Source of the DNA: Nanobdellati archaeon
Lineage (GTDB): Archaea > EX4484-52 > GLR71
Assembly (NCBI GenBank): GCA_019429125.1
Contig: JAHYJO010000001.1
Location: 71,088 to 135,087 of the forward strand
DNA: 64,000 nucleotides
Direction: 5' to 3'
Shown here: piece after piece, positions 39,263 to 50,700 of the stretch
Layout of the letters: each line of letters starts with the position of its first letter
Position numbering within the stretch: position 1 is the stretch's first letter
Notes under the pieces: generated by a model
The model's input: the letters and a program-made list of their open reading frames with translations, nothing else
Told to the model about the DNA's origin: nothing
The model's database searches: none
Program-made: the position numbers and the translations under genes

Positions 39263-39952
39263 CTACAAATTTTCAATCTCGGTCTTTAGTTTTGTAATCT
39301 CTGATTGTAAATTGTCAAGGTCTGCGTCAGTTGCTTGGATATTTATGGTTGACGGACTTGAAAATTCTTTTGGAGTTACAAGATTGCTGTCAATGTTCTC
39401 TAGTTTTTCGTCAAATACATTTAACCGTGTTTCTATTTTTTCGACAGCTTCAGATTTAAGCTTTTCGGCTTTGTTTAGAAGAGAAATAGTTTCAAGCATC
39501 TTTTTCATCTCAATACGGGTGTTATGGATATCATCAGTAATCTCTACGTGCCTATCGATTTTTACAAAAAGTGCAGAATTAGCTGCGGAGGTTGGTGCAG
39601 GAGCTCTTTGTGTCGGGACATTTGGTTTCTGTGTCTGTTCAATTGGTTGCTGAGGTCGTGGTTGTTGTGGTATCAGATTTGATTGGGTTGGGTGAGTATG
39701 GTCCATATTCATGTTTTGTGCAAATGCTTGTGGTCTTGGTTGTGGGGGGATGTTTGATTGTGGTAATATAGACTTTGGCTGTATAGGTGGTATAGTTGTT
39801 TGTGCTCTTGGCATTTCTGGTTGTCTTTCCGGATTTTGCATATATTGTGCCTGTCCTGTTGATGTAAGTGGCTGATTTATAGGAGCATGACTGTGATCAA
39901 AATCTATTCCTATTGCCTTTTTTAGCCTTTCAATATTTTCGTTTGAAACCAT
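39263..39952 (-). CDS. Gln/Pro-rich hypothetical protein with C-terminal coiled coil
   Basis: 229 aa ORF; low-complexity middle, helical C-terminal half. Confidence 0.65.
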   Translation of the reverse strand: MVSNENIERLKKAIGIDFDHSHAPINQPLTSTGQAQYMQNPERQPEMPRAQTTIPPIQPKSILPQSNIPPQPRPQAFAQNMNMDHTHPTQSNLIPQQPRPQQPIEQTQKPNVPTQRAPAPTSAANSALFVKIDRHVEITDDIHNTRIEMKKMLETISLLNKAEKLKSEAVEKIETRLNVFDEKLENIDSNLVTPKEFSSPSTINIQATDADLDNLQSEITKLKTEIENL

Positions 39953-40066
39953 AAGTTCACCTTTTATTATCTTATTTATGTTTTGCTTATATATATCTTT
40001 AATCTTTGTGCGGTTTTTATGTGCATCTGATTCAACTTATTAATATATCATTGAATAATTAATCAT

Positions 40067-41986
40067 ATGCCAGAATTGTCAAGTTTTGATTTTAAGATAC
40101 TCGCTGAGGAGCTACAGTTTTTATCAGGGGGGAAGATACAGAAGATATATCATGAGGGTAAGCATCTTCATATGTCTATCTTTGTCAAAAGCGGTGGGAC
40201 TAACATGCTCATAACAGGAGATGGTAAGTTCTTTACGACACCGCATTCATTGAAACATAAGTTGCGACCGACTGGTTTTTGTATGTTTTTAAGGAAACGG
40301 CTTTCAGGGCAGTGGATTGATAGCATAAAGCAAATTGGTTTTGAACGTATAATTATTATTGAGACACAGGATTATAGGATATATCTTGAGCTTTTCAGGA
40401 ATGGTAATACTATAATAACTGACAAAAATGATAAGATTGTGTCTGTCATGTCTGTGCAGATATGGAAAGACAGGGTGCTTAAGGCAAATGAGATATATAA
40501 GATGCCACCTGTGTCAATTGATATTTTGGGTTTAAATATTGATAGTTTTTCACTTGTATTGTCAAAGTCATCAAAGAATATCATATCGTTTCTTGCGCGT
40601 GATATGAGTCTTGGGGGTAACTATGCAGAGGAAGTGCTTACTGATGCGAAAATGGACAAGGATTTGATTGCAAAAAAGTTAGATGCCACACAGACTAAAA
40701 AGATATTTAAGGCAATGTCTTCTCTTTTCAAAAGAAAAAAAGAACCTCGTCTTGTCCTTGAAAAAGAGAAGTATTTGGACATGTCATCTTTTTCTTTGGT
40801 TAAATATGTAAATTATGAAACTAAAATGTTTGACACTCTAAATGAGGTAGCAAGTGAGTTTTATGTGTCACAGATGGAACTTGAGGATGAGAAAGAGACT
40901 ACAATAAAAACAGATAAGGTGATGGGGTCTCTTGAACACAGGTTAAAGACACAGGATGATGCTCTTTTGACTGTCAACAAAAATATTGAGGATTCTACCC
41001 GAAAAGCTGAGATGATATATTCTAATTATAATGTACTGGATGAGATGATTAGGCAGGTAAATGAAGCATGCAGTCTGAAAGGCTGGGACTTTGTGCAGAA
41101 AACTATCAGGTCTGGCAAGATTGACAAGATAAAAAGTATCGATATGAAAAACAAGATAATGGTCGTTGATTTTGGCGAGAAACTGAATATATATCTTGAA
41201 AAGCCATTGAACTATAGCGCTGAAGTATATTACCAAAAAGCAAAAAGGTCAAAGCAGAAGATACCAGGCATTCAAAAATCTATGGGTCTGACTAAAGACA
41301 AGATTGAAAAATCTGAAGTAGAGACGGTTAAAAAACATAAACCTAATGTTAAAAGAGTGCTGAAGAAGAAAGAATGGTTTGATAAGTTCCGGTCTTTTAC
41401 GTCATCCACTGGTTTTCTTGTGCTCGGTGGGAAAGATGCGACTACAAATGAGATATTGGTCAAGAAACACACAGATGCAGAAGACATAATATTTCATGCA
41501 GACATTGCGGGGTCATCATTTGTCGTCATAAAATCCGACGGTAAAAAGGTTGATGATACTACAATTTCTGAGGCTGCGCAGTTTGCGGGGTCATATTCTA
41601 AGGCGTGGAAGATGAAGGCAGGGACGGTTGATGTATTCTGGGTTGCGCCTGAGCAGGTGTCTAAACAGGCACCTACTGGTGAATATATTCAGAAGGGGTC
41701 GTTTATGGTGCGTGGCAAGAAAAACTGGGGGAAACCCGAATTGCGCGTTGCATTTGCGTTGATTGGGGATGAGCTTGTATGTGCACCTGTCGTTACAGTA
41801 TCATCAAAAACTAAGAAATATGTTGCTATTGCGCCTGGGTACAAAAAATCAAAAGAGTTGGCGAAAGAGATAAGGACAAAACTATTTTTAGTCTGTTCAA
41901 AGGCTGAGCAGGAAATATTGAGAGAGATATCTGTTGATGATATACAGAAACATATACCTGCCGGAACTGGGGAAATATTGAAATAG
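40067..41986 (+). CDS. rqcH: ribosome rescue/quality-control protein RqcH (NFACT family)
   Basis: MPELSSFDFKILAEELQFLSGGKIQKIYHEGKHL...; C-terminal NFACT-R GKDATTNEILVKKHTDAEDIIFHADIAGSSFVVIK. Confidence 0.93.
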   Translation: MPELSSFDFKILAEELQFLSGGKIQKIYHEGKHLHMSIFVKSGGTNMLITGDGKFFTTPHSLKHKLRPTGFCMFLRKRLSGQWIDSIKQIGFERIIIIETQDYRIYLELFRNGNTIITDKNDKIVSVMSVQIWKDRVLKANEIYKMPPVSIDILGLNIDSFSLVLSKSSKNIISFLARDMSLGGNYAEEVLTDAKMDKDLIAKKLDATQTKKIFKAMSSLFKRKKEPRLVLEKEKYLDMSSFSLVKYVNYETKMFDTLNEVASEFYVSQMELEDEKETTIKTDKVMGSLEHRLKTQDDALLTVNKNIEDSTRKAEMIYSNYNVLDEMIRQVNEACSLKGWDFVQKTIRSGKIDKIKSIDMKNKIMVVDFGEKLNIYLEKPLNYSAEVYYQKAKRSKQKIPGIQKSMGLTKDKIEKSEVETVKKHKPNVKRVLKKKEWFDKFRSFTSSTGFLVLGGKDATTNEILVKKHTDAEDIIFHADIAGSSFVVIKSDGKKVDDTTISEAAQFAGSYSKAWKMKAGTVDVFWVAPEQVSKQAPTGEYIQKGSFMVRGKKNWGKPELRVAFALIGDELVCAPVVTVSSKTKKYVAIAPGYKKSKELAKEIRTKLFLVCSKAEQEILREISVDDIQKHIPAGTGEILK

Positions 41987-41991
41987 TCGGT

Positions 41992-42558
41992 TTGATAGGT
42001 ATTTCAAAGGCTATTTATTTAAAGTTTTCATTCTATAGTGGTAGTATGTCTTTGCTTGAAAACTATTATCTTTCAAAAGATGAAATTGTGATTAATGAGG
42101 TGAAAGGAGGTAGTAGTTATCATTTTTTATTTCCTGTATTGCCTGAATTTTTACCTTTTGAAGTTGCACTTTATGGTGCTTTAGACAGAAATCTCTATAT
42201 TTCTGATGATGATTTTTATGTTGATCTTAATTCTGATGCGATTTTTGAGTTTTTTGGTAATGGTTTTCTGAAGAACCTATATCTTAAAAAGGATTGTGGT
42301 GTGATATTTTCATCATATAATTCTAATTGTTGTCTTTATAGTAAGAATAATTTTAATATGTCTGAAGAAAAATTTAATCTGTTTTTTAGGGATATGCAAC
42401 ATATTGGTGAGGTGGTTATCGGTAAAGGGTCTGTATTTGAGACTAAGAATGTTTCTGATTATGGGACTGCGTGTATTTTGCGCGATTATTTGTGTCAGTT
42501 ACATAATAAGGCAGTTAATCTTATTTTTGAGTCTTATCTTTCCCAAGACGTTCTTTGA
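41992..42558 (+). CDS. hypothetical protein, 3' end overlaps convergent dys
   Basis: 188 aa ORF following rqcH. Confidence 0.6.
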   Translation: MIGISKAIYLKFSFYSGSMSLLENYYLSKDEIVINEVKGGSSYHFLFPVLPEFLPFEVALYGALDRNLYISDDDFYVDLNSDAIFEFFGNGFLKNLYLKKDCGVIFSSYNSNCCLYSKNNFNMSEEKFNLFFRDMQHIGEVVIGKGSVFETKNVSDYGTACILRDYLCQLHNKAVNLIFESYLSQDVL

Positions 42559-43501
42559 TTGCTGCGCTCAATAATGGTAGTGCTATTGTTGCATCACAGG
42601 TCACATTAACATATTTCGCTTTCTTGTCAAGTTTTCCCCAGGATATTCCTTCTCGTAGTTCTGCACCTGATGAACCGCCTGATTCTGGTCTGTCAGTTGT
42701 TATCTGGATTGCATATGATGCGGCTGTTGGTGCAAATTGAAGCGCTTGCTGGATATAATTTTTTGGTACACCTCCGCCTATGTATAATACACCGTTTGTC
42801 TCTGAAGTCCAGGTTATGTCTATCATGTCTTTTAGGTCATCAAATGCGGAAACGTCAATCTTATTGTCTTGCATGTAACCCCATACTTGAAGACCTATAC
42901 CTGAATCGCTTAGTGCGGGGCAGAAGATAGGAATTTTTTTGTCTGCGCAAACTTTCAGTATTGAATTTTCGTAAGGTACTTCTTTTCCTAGGAGCCAAAG
43001 GAACTCTTTTATGTTCATTTTCTCTTTTGGCATCTTGGCGAATGTTTTTTTGCAGAATTTTTCAAGGCCTTCATAGACTTCATCAGGCATGAATGCGTCA
43101 TAGATTCTGTCTACTCGTATCTTGTTTAGTTCTTCGTCGCTTATCATGTGTGTGCCTTGATAATGATGGTATCCTAGAGCTTCTACAAGGTCATGGGTTA
43201 GGTTTGCGCCTGTCGTTACGATGACATCTACCCAACCGTCTTTTAGCATGTCTATGATTATCTGTTTCTGGCCACCGGGTACCATTGCACCTGCTAGACC
43301 CAAAAATACTGTGCATTTCTTGTTTTTTATCATAATTTCCATTATGTTTGCAGCTTTGGCTATTGTGCCTGCGCCCATGACACCTGATTTATCCATCTGG
43401 TCTACAAGCTCGTTGCAGGTCATGTTTTTTTTTGTTTGTATCTGATGAACTTTCTCAAGGTCTTTGTGCATATTCTTGTGCATATATATCACTTGAAACA
43501 A
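42521..43501 (-). CDS. dys: deoxyhypusine synthase (start may be internal, e.g. 43483)
   Basis: MVPGGQKQIIIDMLKDGWVDVIVTTGANLTHDLVEALGYHHYQG...YIGGGVPKNYIQQ. Confidence 0.95.
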   Translation of the reverse strand: MFQVIYMHKNMHKDLEKVHQIQTKKNMTCNELVDQMDKSGVMGAGTIAKAANIMEIMIKNKKCTVFLGLAGAMVPGGQKQIIIDMLKDGWVDVIVTTGANLTHDLVEALGYHHYQGTHMISDEELNKIRVDRIYDAFMPDEVYEGLEKFCKKTFAKMPKEKMNIKEFLWLLGKEVPYENSILKVCADKKIPIFCPALSDSGIGLQVWGYMQDNKIDVSAFDDLKDMIDITWTSETNGVLYIGGGVPKNYIQQALQFAPTAASYAIQITTDRPESGGSSGAELREGISWGKLDKKAKYVNVTCDATIALPLLSAAIKERLGKDKTQK

Positions 43502-43568
43502 TATCTATAAGTATTATAGATGTTCTATATGTATATAAATGTTAAAAATATTATAAAGGTAATATGTT

Positions 43569-44171
43569 ATGTCAATTCTTAATAATCTCAGCAAAAGGTA
43601 TCGTGAACAGAAAAATCTTATAGATGAGGGTAAATCTAGAAATCCTGAATATGTCCTTAAAAATATTGAGGCTGTGCTTGAGAATGCAAGGTCTTTTCGA
43701 AATCTAAACAGGCCACAGGCGATAAAACTCTCAAATAAGGCGATAGATGATTGTGATGTGGCACTTGTGCTGTATAGGCAAAAAGACAATATTGATATGA
43801 TATTTGAGATAAATGCTCTCAAAAGTGAGATACAGGCATTTTTGACTAATTTTTCTGTTGAGGAGATAGACCGGGCACTGCATAAGTCTGATGGTGATAA
43901 TTATCTTGATGAGGCACGGCAGAAGTTTATCCTTGCACAAAAGATGAAGAATATCAGACGTGTTGAGTCAATAACTTATGCGCTTGGGTCTATTTCTCGG
44001 TATGATGATGCGCTTATTTTTTTCAAACAGGAAAGTATCCCACGCAAGGATATTGCTGAGGCTGAAAAAAACGGAGTTCTTGAATTCTTGCAATTGTTTA
44101 CGGAGGATGAGATTGCCGATGCAAAAAAGCTTGTGCTTAAGAATAAGGATTCTGATTTGTCTGATTTTTAG
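43569..44171 (+). CDS. hypothetical helical protein
   Basis: 200 aa intact ORF, charged helical repeats. Confidence 0.6.
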   Translation: MSILNNLSKRYREQKNLIDEGKSRNPEYVLKNIEAVLENARSFRNLNRPQAIKLSNKAIDDCDVALVLYRQKDNIDMIFEINALKSEIQAFLTNFSVEEIDRALHKSDGDNYLDEARQKFILAQKMKNIRRVESITYALGSISRYDDALIFFKQESIPRKDIAEAEKNGVLEFLQLFTEDEIADAKKLVLKNKDSDLSDF

Positions 44172-44174
44172 GGA

Positions 44175-44256
44175 TTACGGGACTCCGTAAGGTTTTGTAT
44201 TATTTTCTTACGGAAAAGCGTAAGGTTTTTGAATCAAAGTTTACGGAAAAGCGTAA
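44175..44256. promoter_or_regulatory. three 16-bp palindromes (TTACGn6CGTAA) at exact 33-bp spacing, operator-like array
   Basis: TTACGGGACTCCGTAA 44175-44190; TTACGGAAAAGCGTAA 44208-44223; TTACGGAAAAGCGTAA 44241-44256; TATA-like tttttatatata follows. Confidence 0.7.
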
Positions 44257-44301
44257 AGTTTAGGATTTTTATATATATAGATTGTGCATAAATAAATTAT
44301 A

Positions 44302-45132
44302 TTGGTAATTATTATGAATAAAAAGATGATGCTTCTATTTTCGTTATTTGTTCTATCTTTTGTCTTTATTTCTGGGACAGTTTATGCTTTTAGTTTTGGT
44401 GATGTGTATTCTGTCTTATTCGGGTCAGTCTTGTCAGTTTTTGATACTTCTGATACTGTTCCTGTCATAAATGCTGCATATCTTGATAAGCAGAAGTATA
44501 TGCCCGGTGAGCAGATGATTGTGACTGCGTCAGTTTCAGGTGCAAAATATGTCAAGGCATATATTGAGACTGATGTCGGTGTTGATGAGGTTGACATGGT
44601 TTTAGTTACAGGTACAAAAGAAGATGGTACCTGGCAGGTTGCGTGGACGTTGCATGATACTGTTACTAAAGAATATTTTACAAAGATTGTGGCTGTTTCA
44701 AAAGATGATATTGAGGATGAAAAAGTTCTTATTTGGGCTGATCCTACAGTGAGTCATTCATGGGATGAAACTGTATGTGATAATAATTTATGTGTGGATA
44801 CAATTAATAATCGTATTGGGATTGGGATTACTACACCTATTGAAACATTAGATGTTGTTGGAAATATTAAAATCAAAGATGGTACTCAGGCGGATGGAAA
44901 AGTTTTAACTTCTGATGCTGATGGATTGGCTAGTTGGCAAGAGGTGAGTGGGGGGGTAATTCCTTCTATGATTGTTGCTTTAGCAAATGTGACTTGTGAT
45001 ACACGATGTGCAAATGTTGGAAAAACTTGTTGGGGTGCATTTGAGACAAATGGTATTCCTCAGACGTACCCAATTTCTTGTTCATATTCTATGAATCCAA
45101 CAAGCTTTATTCTATCTTGTTTTTGTTATTAA
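44302..45132 (+). CDS. secreted protein with tail-fibre-like motif
   Basis: signal peptide; NRIGIGITTPIETLDVVGNIKIKDGTQADGKVLTSDADGLASWQ; Cys-rich C-terminus. Confidence 0.7.
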   Translation: MVIIMNKKMMLLFSLFVLSFVFISGTVYAFSFGDVYSVLFGSVLSVFDTSDTVPVINAAYLDKQKYMPGEQMIVTASVSGAKYVKAYIETDVGVDEVDMVLVTGTKEDGTWQVAWTLHDTVTKEYFTKIVAVSKDDIEDEKVLIWADPTVSHSWDETVCDNNLCVDTINNRIGIGITTPIETLDVVGNIKIKDGTQADGKVLTSDADGLASWQEVSGGVIPSMIVALANVTCDTRCANVGKTCWGAFETNGIPQTYPISCSYSMNPTSFILSCFCY

Positions 45133-45367
45133 AATATATTAATTTTCATAAGAACCAAACCAATTTGTTATTTTGTCTATTATCTATCGCAATGGAAAAA
45201 TTATATTGGTTTTTTGTTTGTTGTAGTAGGTATTTAACAGGCAATAAATTTATTGTGTATCGAACCGGGTTGAAATAGGTTCCTTTTAATTGTATACTTA
45301 TTTTGGGTTTTATTCAGTTCGAATATTTGATTTTGGGCAATATCTTTTATTTTTAATCTGTTAAATC

Positions 45368-47716
45368 TTGTCTATGCAACTTGATGAAATCTCGTCTAAA
45401 TATCCAGTTCTTGAACCAGTCATTAAGATAATAAAAGAAAAGGAAGGTATTACATCTCTTTTTCCGCCACAGGCTGATGCGGTTCGTGCAGGATATCTTG
45501 ACGGGAAAAATATGCTTCTTGCAATTCCTACTAGTGCGGGCAAGACTTTAGTTTCTGAGCTTGCAGCGCTTAAAGTAGTTCTTGAAACGCGCAAGAAAGT
45601 GCTTTATCTGGTGCCACTTAAGGCGCTAGCTATGGAGAAATATCATGATTTCAAAGAAAAATATGAGTCAATCTGTGTCAAGACGGCGGTTAGTATCGGC
45701 AATTTTGATGGACGTGACCAATGGCTCTCTGAGTTTGATATAATTGTGACTTCAGTTGAAAAGGCGGATAGTCTCTTACGGCACAAGGCGGAATGGTTTT
45801 CTGATATTGGTCTTGTGATAGCTGATGAGGTGCATCTTTTGGATGATCCGTCTCGTGGTCCGACATTAGAGATTGTGCTTACGCGAATTAATGAGATTGC
45901 GTCTGCGCAGGTGATAGCGCTTTCGGCTACTATAAACAATCGTCGTGAGCTTGCAGATTGGCTCAATGCTATTCTTGTTGAATCGGATTTCAGGCCGACT
46001 GTGCTTCATGAGGGGTATGTTTCAGAGGGTAAGGTTGTTTTTTCAGGTAATACAAGACCGTCTTTTTCATTGCCTAAAGTCTCAGACACACTTGATGCAG
46101 TCATTTCTAAAGTTGCAGAGGACAATAAGCAAGGGATTATTTTTGTGTCATCTAAAAAGAGTGCGGAAAAAGTTTCTGAAGATATTGCTAAGATAATTGT
46201 TAAAGTTTTGTCTGCGACTGAAAAGATTAAGCTTTTGGAACTTTCAGAATCAATATTGCGTTGTGTGTCAAGTCCGACAACTCAATGCAGGCGGCTTGCG
46301 CGTGTGGTTAAAAGTGGTTCTGCATTTCATCATAGTGGTCTTATTCATAGCCAGAAAGCGCTTGTTGAAGATGCGTTTAGGTCGGGCATATTGAAATTTG
46401 TGTCTGCGACAACTACGCTGGCTTATGGTATGAATCTTCCTTGTGATTATGTCATTATGCGCGATGTCAAGAGATTTTATGGAACTCGTGGGTATGATTA
46501 CATACCTGTGTTGGAATATAAGCAGTGTGTAGGTCGTGCGGGTCGTGCCAAGTATTCAAAAGAGGGTAGTTCGGTCATTATTACAAAAAATTCTGATGAT
46601 GCCCGCGAGTTTGAAAAGATATTTATTAATGGGCTTCCTGAAAATATTTATTCTAAATTGTCTCTTGAGCCTGTTCTTCGTATTCATCTATTAAGCCTTA
46701 TCGCAACAGGGCATGTGAAGATGGTGTCTGATCTTGAGGCGTTTATCTCAAAGACGTTTTATGCGCATCAGTTTAAGGATCTTCGCGAGCTTTTCTTAAA
46801 GATTGAGGCTATGATGGATATGCTTTCTGAGTTTGGTATGGTTAAATCTTTTGATGGTAAACTTATCGCTACACCTTTCGGGCTTCGTGTTGCTGAGCTT
46901 TATATTGATCCTTTGACTGCGGATATGTTTGCGCGAGCTATAAAGCAGTCATTTGTGATTGCTGATAATATGGATTCGTTAGGTACGGTATCTAAAGATA
47001 AAGTTGTTGATAAGGTGGATGTATTGGGTTTTGTATCAGGGGCAAAGATTCTTGAAGAGAAGTCAAAAGTTCTTAATAATTTTAGCATATTTAATCTTCT
47101 GTCGCAGGCGCTTGAGTTAAGACCTGCGGTTCGCGCTAAAAAGGCTGATGTTGAAATGCTGGAAGAAGTTGTCAGTTCCTGTTCAAAAAATATATTGGTT
47201 AATGTGCCATCGCAATGGGACTGGGAACGGAAGGCATTTTTGGATTCTGTTAAGACTGCGCTTCTTTTTGATGCGTGGATAAAAGAGAATACTGAAGATT
47301 TCATCTGCAAGCATTATTATGTTACTCCTGGTGAATTTAAGATTAAGCTTGATAATGCTGACTGGTTGCTTTATTCAATTTGTGAATTTTCTAAGCTTTT
47401 TGAGTTGAAAGATGTTTTTAGGGTTGTCAGTCGTCTTCGGGTGCAGCTTAAAAATGGTGTGTCTTCTGAGTTATTGAAACTTGTTGTTGTGAAAGGGATT
47501 GGTAGGGTTCGGGCTCGCGCTCTTTATGATAAGGGTTTCAGGTCGGCGTCAGATGTTCGTGGTGGAGATGTTTCTGTTCTTGAGAAGATTGTAGGCAAGA
47601 AGACTGCGATGAAGCTGAAAGGGTTGAATGTTGATGGGGTTGGTGATGATGAACAAAAGGTTGTGTTAAAGTCTGCTAAAAATAAAGGTTTGCAAAAAAG
47701 TCTTTCTGATTTTTGA
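45368..47716 (+). CDS. hel308: Hel308-type DNA helicase
   Basis: AIPTSAGKTLVSELAAL, ADEVHLL, SATINN, QCVGRAGRAKYSKEG, C-terminal HhH. Confidence 0.93.
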   Translation: MSMQLDEISSKYPVLEPVIKIIKEKEGITSLFPPQADAVRAGYLDGKNMLLAIPTSAGKTLVSELAALKVVLETRKKVLYLVPLKALAMEKYHDFKEKYESICVKTAVSIGNFDGRDQWLSEFDIIVTSVEKADSLLRHKAEWFSDIGLVIADEVHLLDDPSRGPTLEIVLTRINEIASAQVIALSATINNRRELADWLNAILVESDFRPTVLHEGYVSEGKVVFSGNTRPSFSLPKVSDTLDAVISKVAEDNKQGIIFVSSKKSAEKVSEDIAKIIVKVLSATEKIKLLELSESILRCVSSPTTQCRRLARVVKSGSAFHHSGLIHSQKALVEDAFRSGILKFVSATTTLAYGMNLPCDYVIMRDVKRFYGTRGYDYIPVLEYKQCVGRAGRAKYSKEGSSVIITKNSDDAREFEKIFINGLPENIYSKLSLEPVLRIHLLSLIATGHVKMVSDLEAFISKTFYAHQFKDLRELFLKIEAMMDMLSEFGMVKSFDGKLIATPFGLRVAELYIDPLTADMFARAIKQSFVIADNMDSLGTVSKDKVVDKVDVLGFVSGAKILEEKSKVLNNFSIFNLLSQALELRPAVRAKKADVEMLEEVVSSCSKNILVNVPSQWDWERKAFLDSVKTALLFDAWIKENTEDFICKHYYVTPGEFKIKLDNADWLLYSICEFSKLFELKDVFRVVSRLRVQLKNGVSSELLKLVVVKGIGRVRARALYDKGFRSASDVRGGDVSVLEKIVGKKTAMKLKGLNVDGVGDDEQKVVLKSAKNKGLQKSLSDF

Positions 47717-47781
47717 GCGTTTTTATTCTGTTTGAAATGAAATATATATATCAATTCGAATTAAATGTATAATAGAGAATT

Positions 47782-50700
47782 ATGTATTTTCAAAAATCGG
47801 GTTGCATTATTGTCTTAATTTTATCTATCTTAATTATGTCTGTCAGTGTATTTGCAGTCGATGGTATTTTGATTTGGACAGCAGATAATGATTGGGATGG
47901 TGGAATATACATCAATATGTTCTCCAATTCTGGCAATTTAGTACTTTCTGGTTTTTTTAATGAGTATAGTGATTGGTTATATCAAAATAAGATTATAGTT
48001 AATAATACAGGGAATGTTGAGGATATTACTGATTATCAAGTTCTTGTAAATCTTAGTTCATCTGATTTTGATTTTTCAGCAACAACATCTAATGGTGATG
48101 ATATAAGATTTACTTGGTTAAATGAAACTTCAGATGTAGAACAGAAAATATATTTTTGGATAGAGTCATGGGACTCAACTGCTGAAGAAGCATTAATCTG
48201 GGTAAAAGTGCCCTATGTTGCATCAAGTACAAATGGGTCTATTTATATTTATTATGGGAATCAGTCTGCAAGTTCTGAAAGTAATTTTTCTTCAATTACT
48301 GAAAATTTCTGGTTAAATCTGACAAGTTACAGTGCAACACCATCTATACAGACACCTTATTCCTTTACTGTTGAATCTGACCGGAATAGTTGGGGTGGTG
48401 GTACATGGAGCACCGGATATAATGGAATTCGGTTCAATTATACAAATACACAGGACATTTTTGTTATGAATTTTACAACGAAATTTACATTATTCAATAA
48501 TCCCGGTTCATATTTGGATCGTTCTGTTTATTTTCTTGATGTTTATACTATAGACAATAATATGATTTTTTCAATGTTTCGATATGGTAATACAATGTAT
48601 ATTTATGACGGTGTACAACCCTGGACTTTTAGTACTATAAGAAATACCGCATACAGTAAAAATATAGGTGCTATGAATACTGGGACTGAATATGATATAG
48701 GTCTAATTTTTGATGGAACTATCTGGTCTGTATATGTAGACAGTGTATTGAAAAGAACAATTACACAGTCGACATTTAAGAATAGTCCTGCCGGATGGCT
48801 GAGTATAACTGGAAGACCAACTACAAATTTTAATGGCGCTTCAGATACTGAAAATCAGATAACAATAAAGTCAGATACTTTTTATCAGAATCAATACACA
48901 TTAACCGAACCAAATACAATAATTTATTCACAAGAAATTCCTCTGATAATAGGTCAGTATACCTCAAACACTATAGACACGCTTAACATCATTTCAAGAC
49001 TCAAGGCGACATGGAACACATCAGACAGCTGGGCATACAAGAAAGAGATAAATATCTCAAACACTGGTGCAGAACTCACAGACTATCAGTTTAAGATAAT
49101 TATTGATAAAGAGATTAGCATGAATGCAGACTATTCTGATCTGCGATTCACAGATAATAACAATTATCAATTGAATTACTGGGTTGAAGAGAATAACATA
49201 GTCCATGCTATCGTCTGGGTAAAAGTAAATCTTTCTGCGTTTACTAATACAACAATTAATGTGTATTATGGTAATCCTTATGCGACAAGTAAAAGTAATG
49301 AGAGTAATATATTTTTATTTTACGATGATTTCTCTAGCAGTTCTTTCATAAGTTATGAGAATGACTGTAAGCCGGATTCTATGAGCACGTCAACAACTCA
49401 ATCCGGCACATATTATACCGCCCCTTATGGGGCGTTTATTGATACTGGGTATAATGGTTTTTGTGGTGATGCTGGGCTTGTGAAAGAGATAACACTTCCG
49501 GATATTTCTGGAAATATTTCTATTGCATTTGCGATAAAAGGTTGGGGTGCGTTTTGGTCAGGTTCAAGAGGGATTATTATTGAGCGTGATGGTTATGATT
49601 ATGGCCCCAAAGCCTGCGATTTAGGTCAGACATATTTTTGGCTTGCGTGTGCAACACGACGCGGAAATAGTTGTGGTAGCCTAACACATCCTGAGACAGG
49701 ACTTTTATATACTCCGCCAATAATTACTGGGAGTTGGCAAGAATTTACTCGAGATATAACTCCTTTTTCTGGAAAGACTTTTAGGTTAAGGATATTGACA
49801 CATGATTATTCTAATATTTATTGTAATTTTGGTGATCATGCTCAAGACTTATGGGTTGATGATATAAAAATAAAAAAAGATACAGAAATTAAACCAACTA
49901 TCTCAACTGTAAGTCCACCTATGTCAGGTGATATCTCCGTCGAATTCAGTGCAGACGGAACTAATTGGCTTGAAATATCAAATAACACAAATTACACAAT
50001 AGGTGGTGGTATCGGTTCAGGCACAGAAATCCGGTACCGCATAAACATGTTGACATTGAATGCTCGCCAATCACCAAAAGTTCATGATATAACTTTAGAA
50101 TATGATTCTGGTTTTAATTCTTGTGGCAGTTTATCTGATGAAAATAGACAGTATCTGTTAAATAATGATGTGTCTGCATCAGGAACTTGTTTTACGATTG
50201 ATGCGGACAATATAACTCTTGATTGTCAAGGATATATTATTAATTATTCACAAAGCGGGGTTGGTTACGGGGTTGAGGTAAATAGTGGTTATGATAATAT
50301 TACTGTTAAAAATTGTAATATTGTGCAAGGGAGTGAAACAGATAATTCATATGCTGTTGATTTATCTTCAAGTTGGGATAGTGTGTTATTAAATAATACA
50401 ATTACAACTGTCGGTGATAATAGTTATGGTATTTATTTTTCAAATTCTAAAAATAATACAGTGTATAATACTTATTTTTCTGTTGTTGATGATGTTGATA
50501 TCTATGTGCGCGGAACTGGAAACTATAAAAATGTTATAATTAATTCAACTTTTGATGTTGATGAGATTTATTTTGAATCTGATAATTCTGGCAGTATTGA
50601 AGTCTTATTTTATTTTAATCTATATGTGAACGATTCAAATGGAAGTTCTATAGAGGGTGTAAATGTGACTGTTTGGCAGATTGATGGCACTTTTGAATTT

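Noticed and set aside
44175-44256. Possible mini CRISPR array (three repeats)
   Set aside because: Repeats are short palindromes with AT-rich 17-bp gaps at 33-bp period and sit at a promoter; no leader or cas genes in the window
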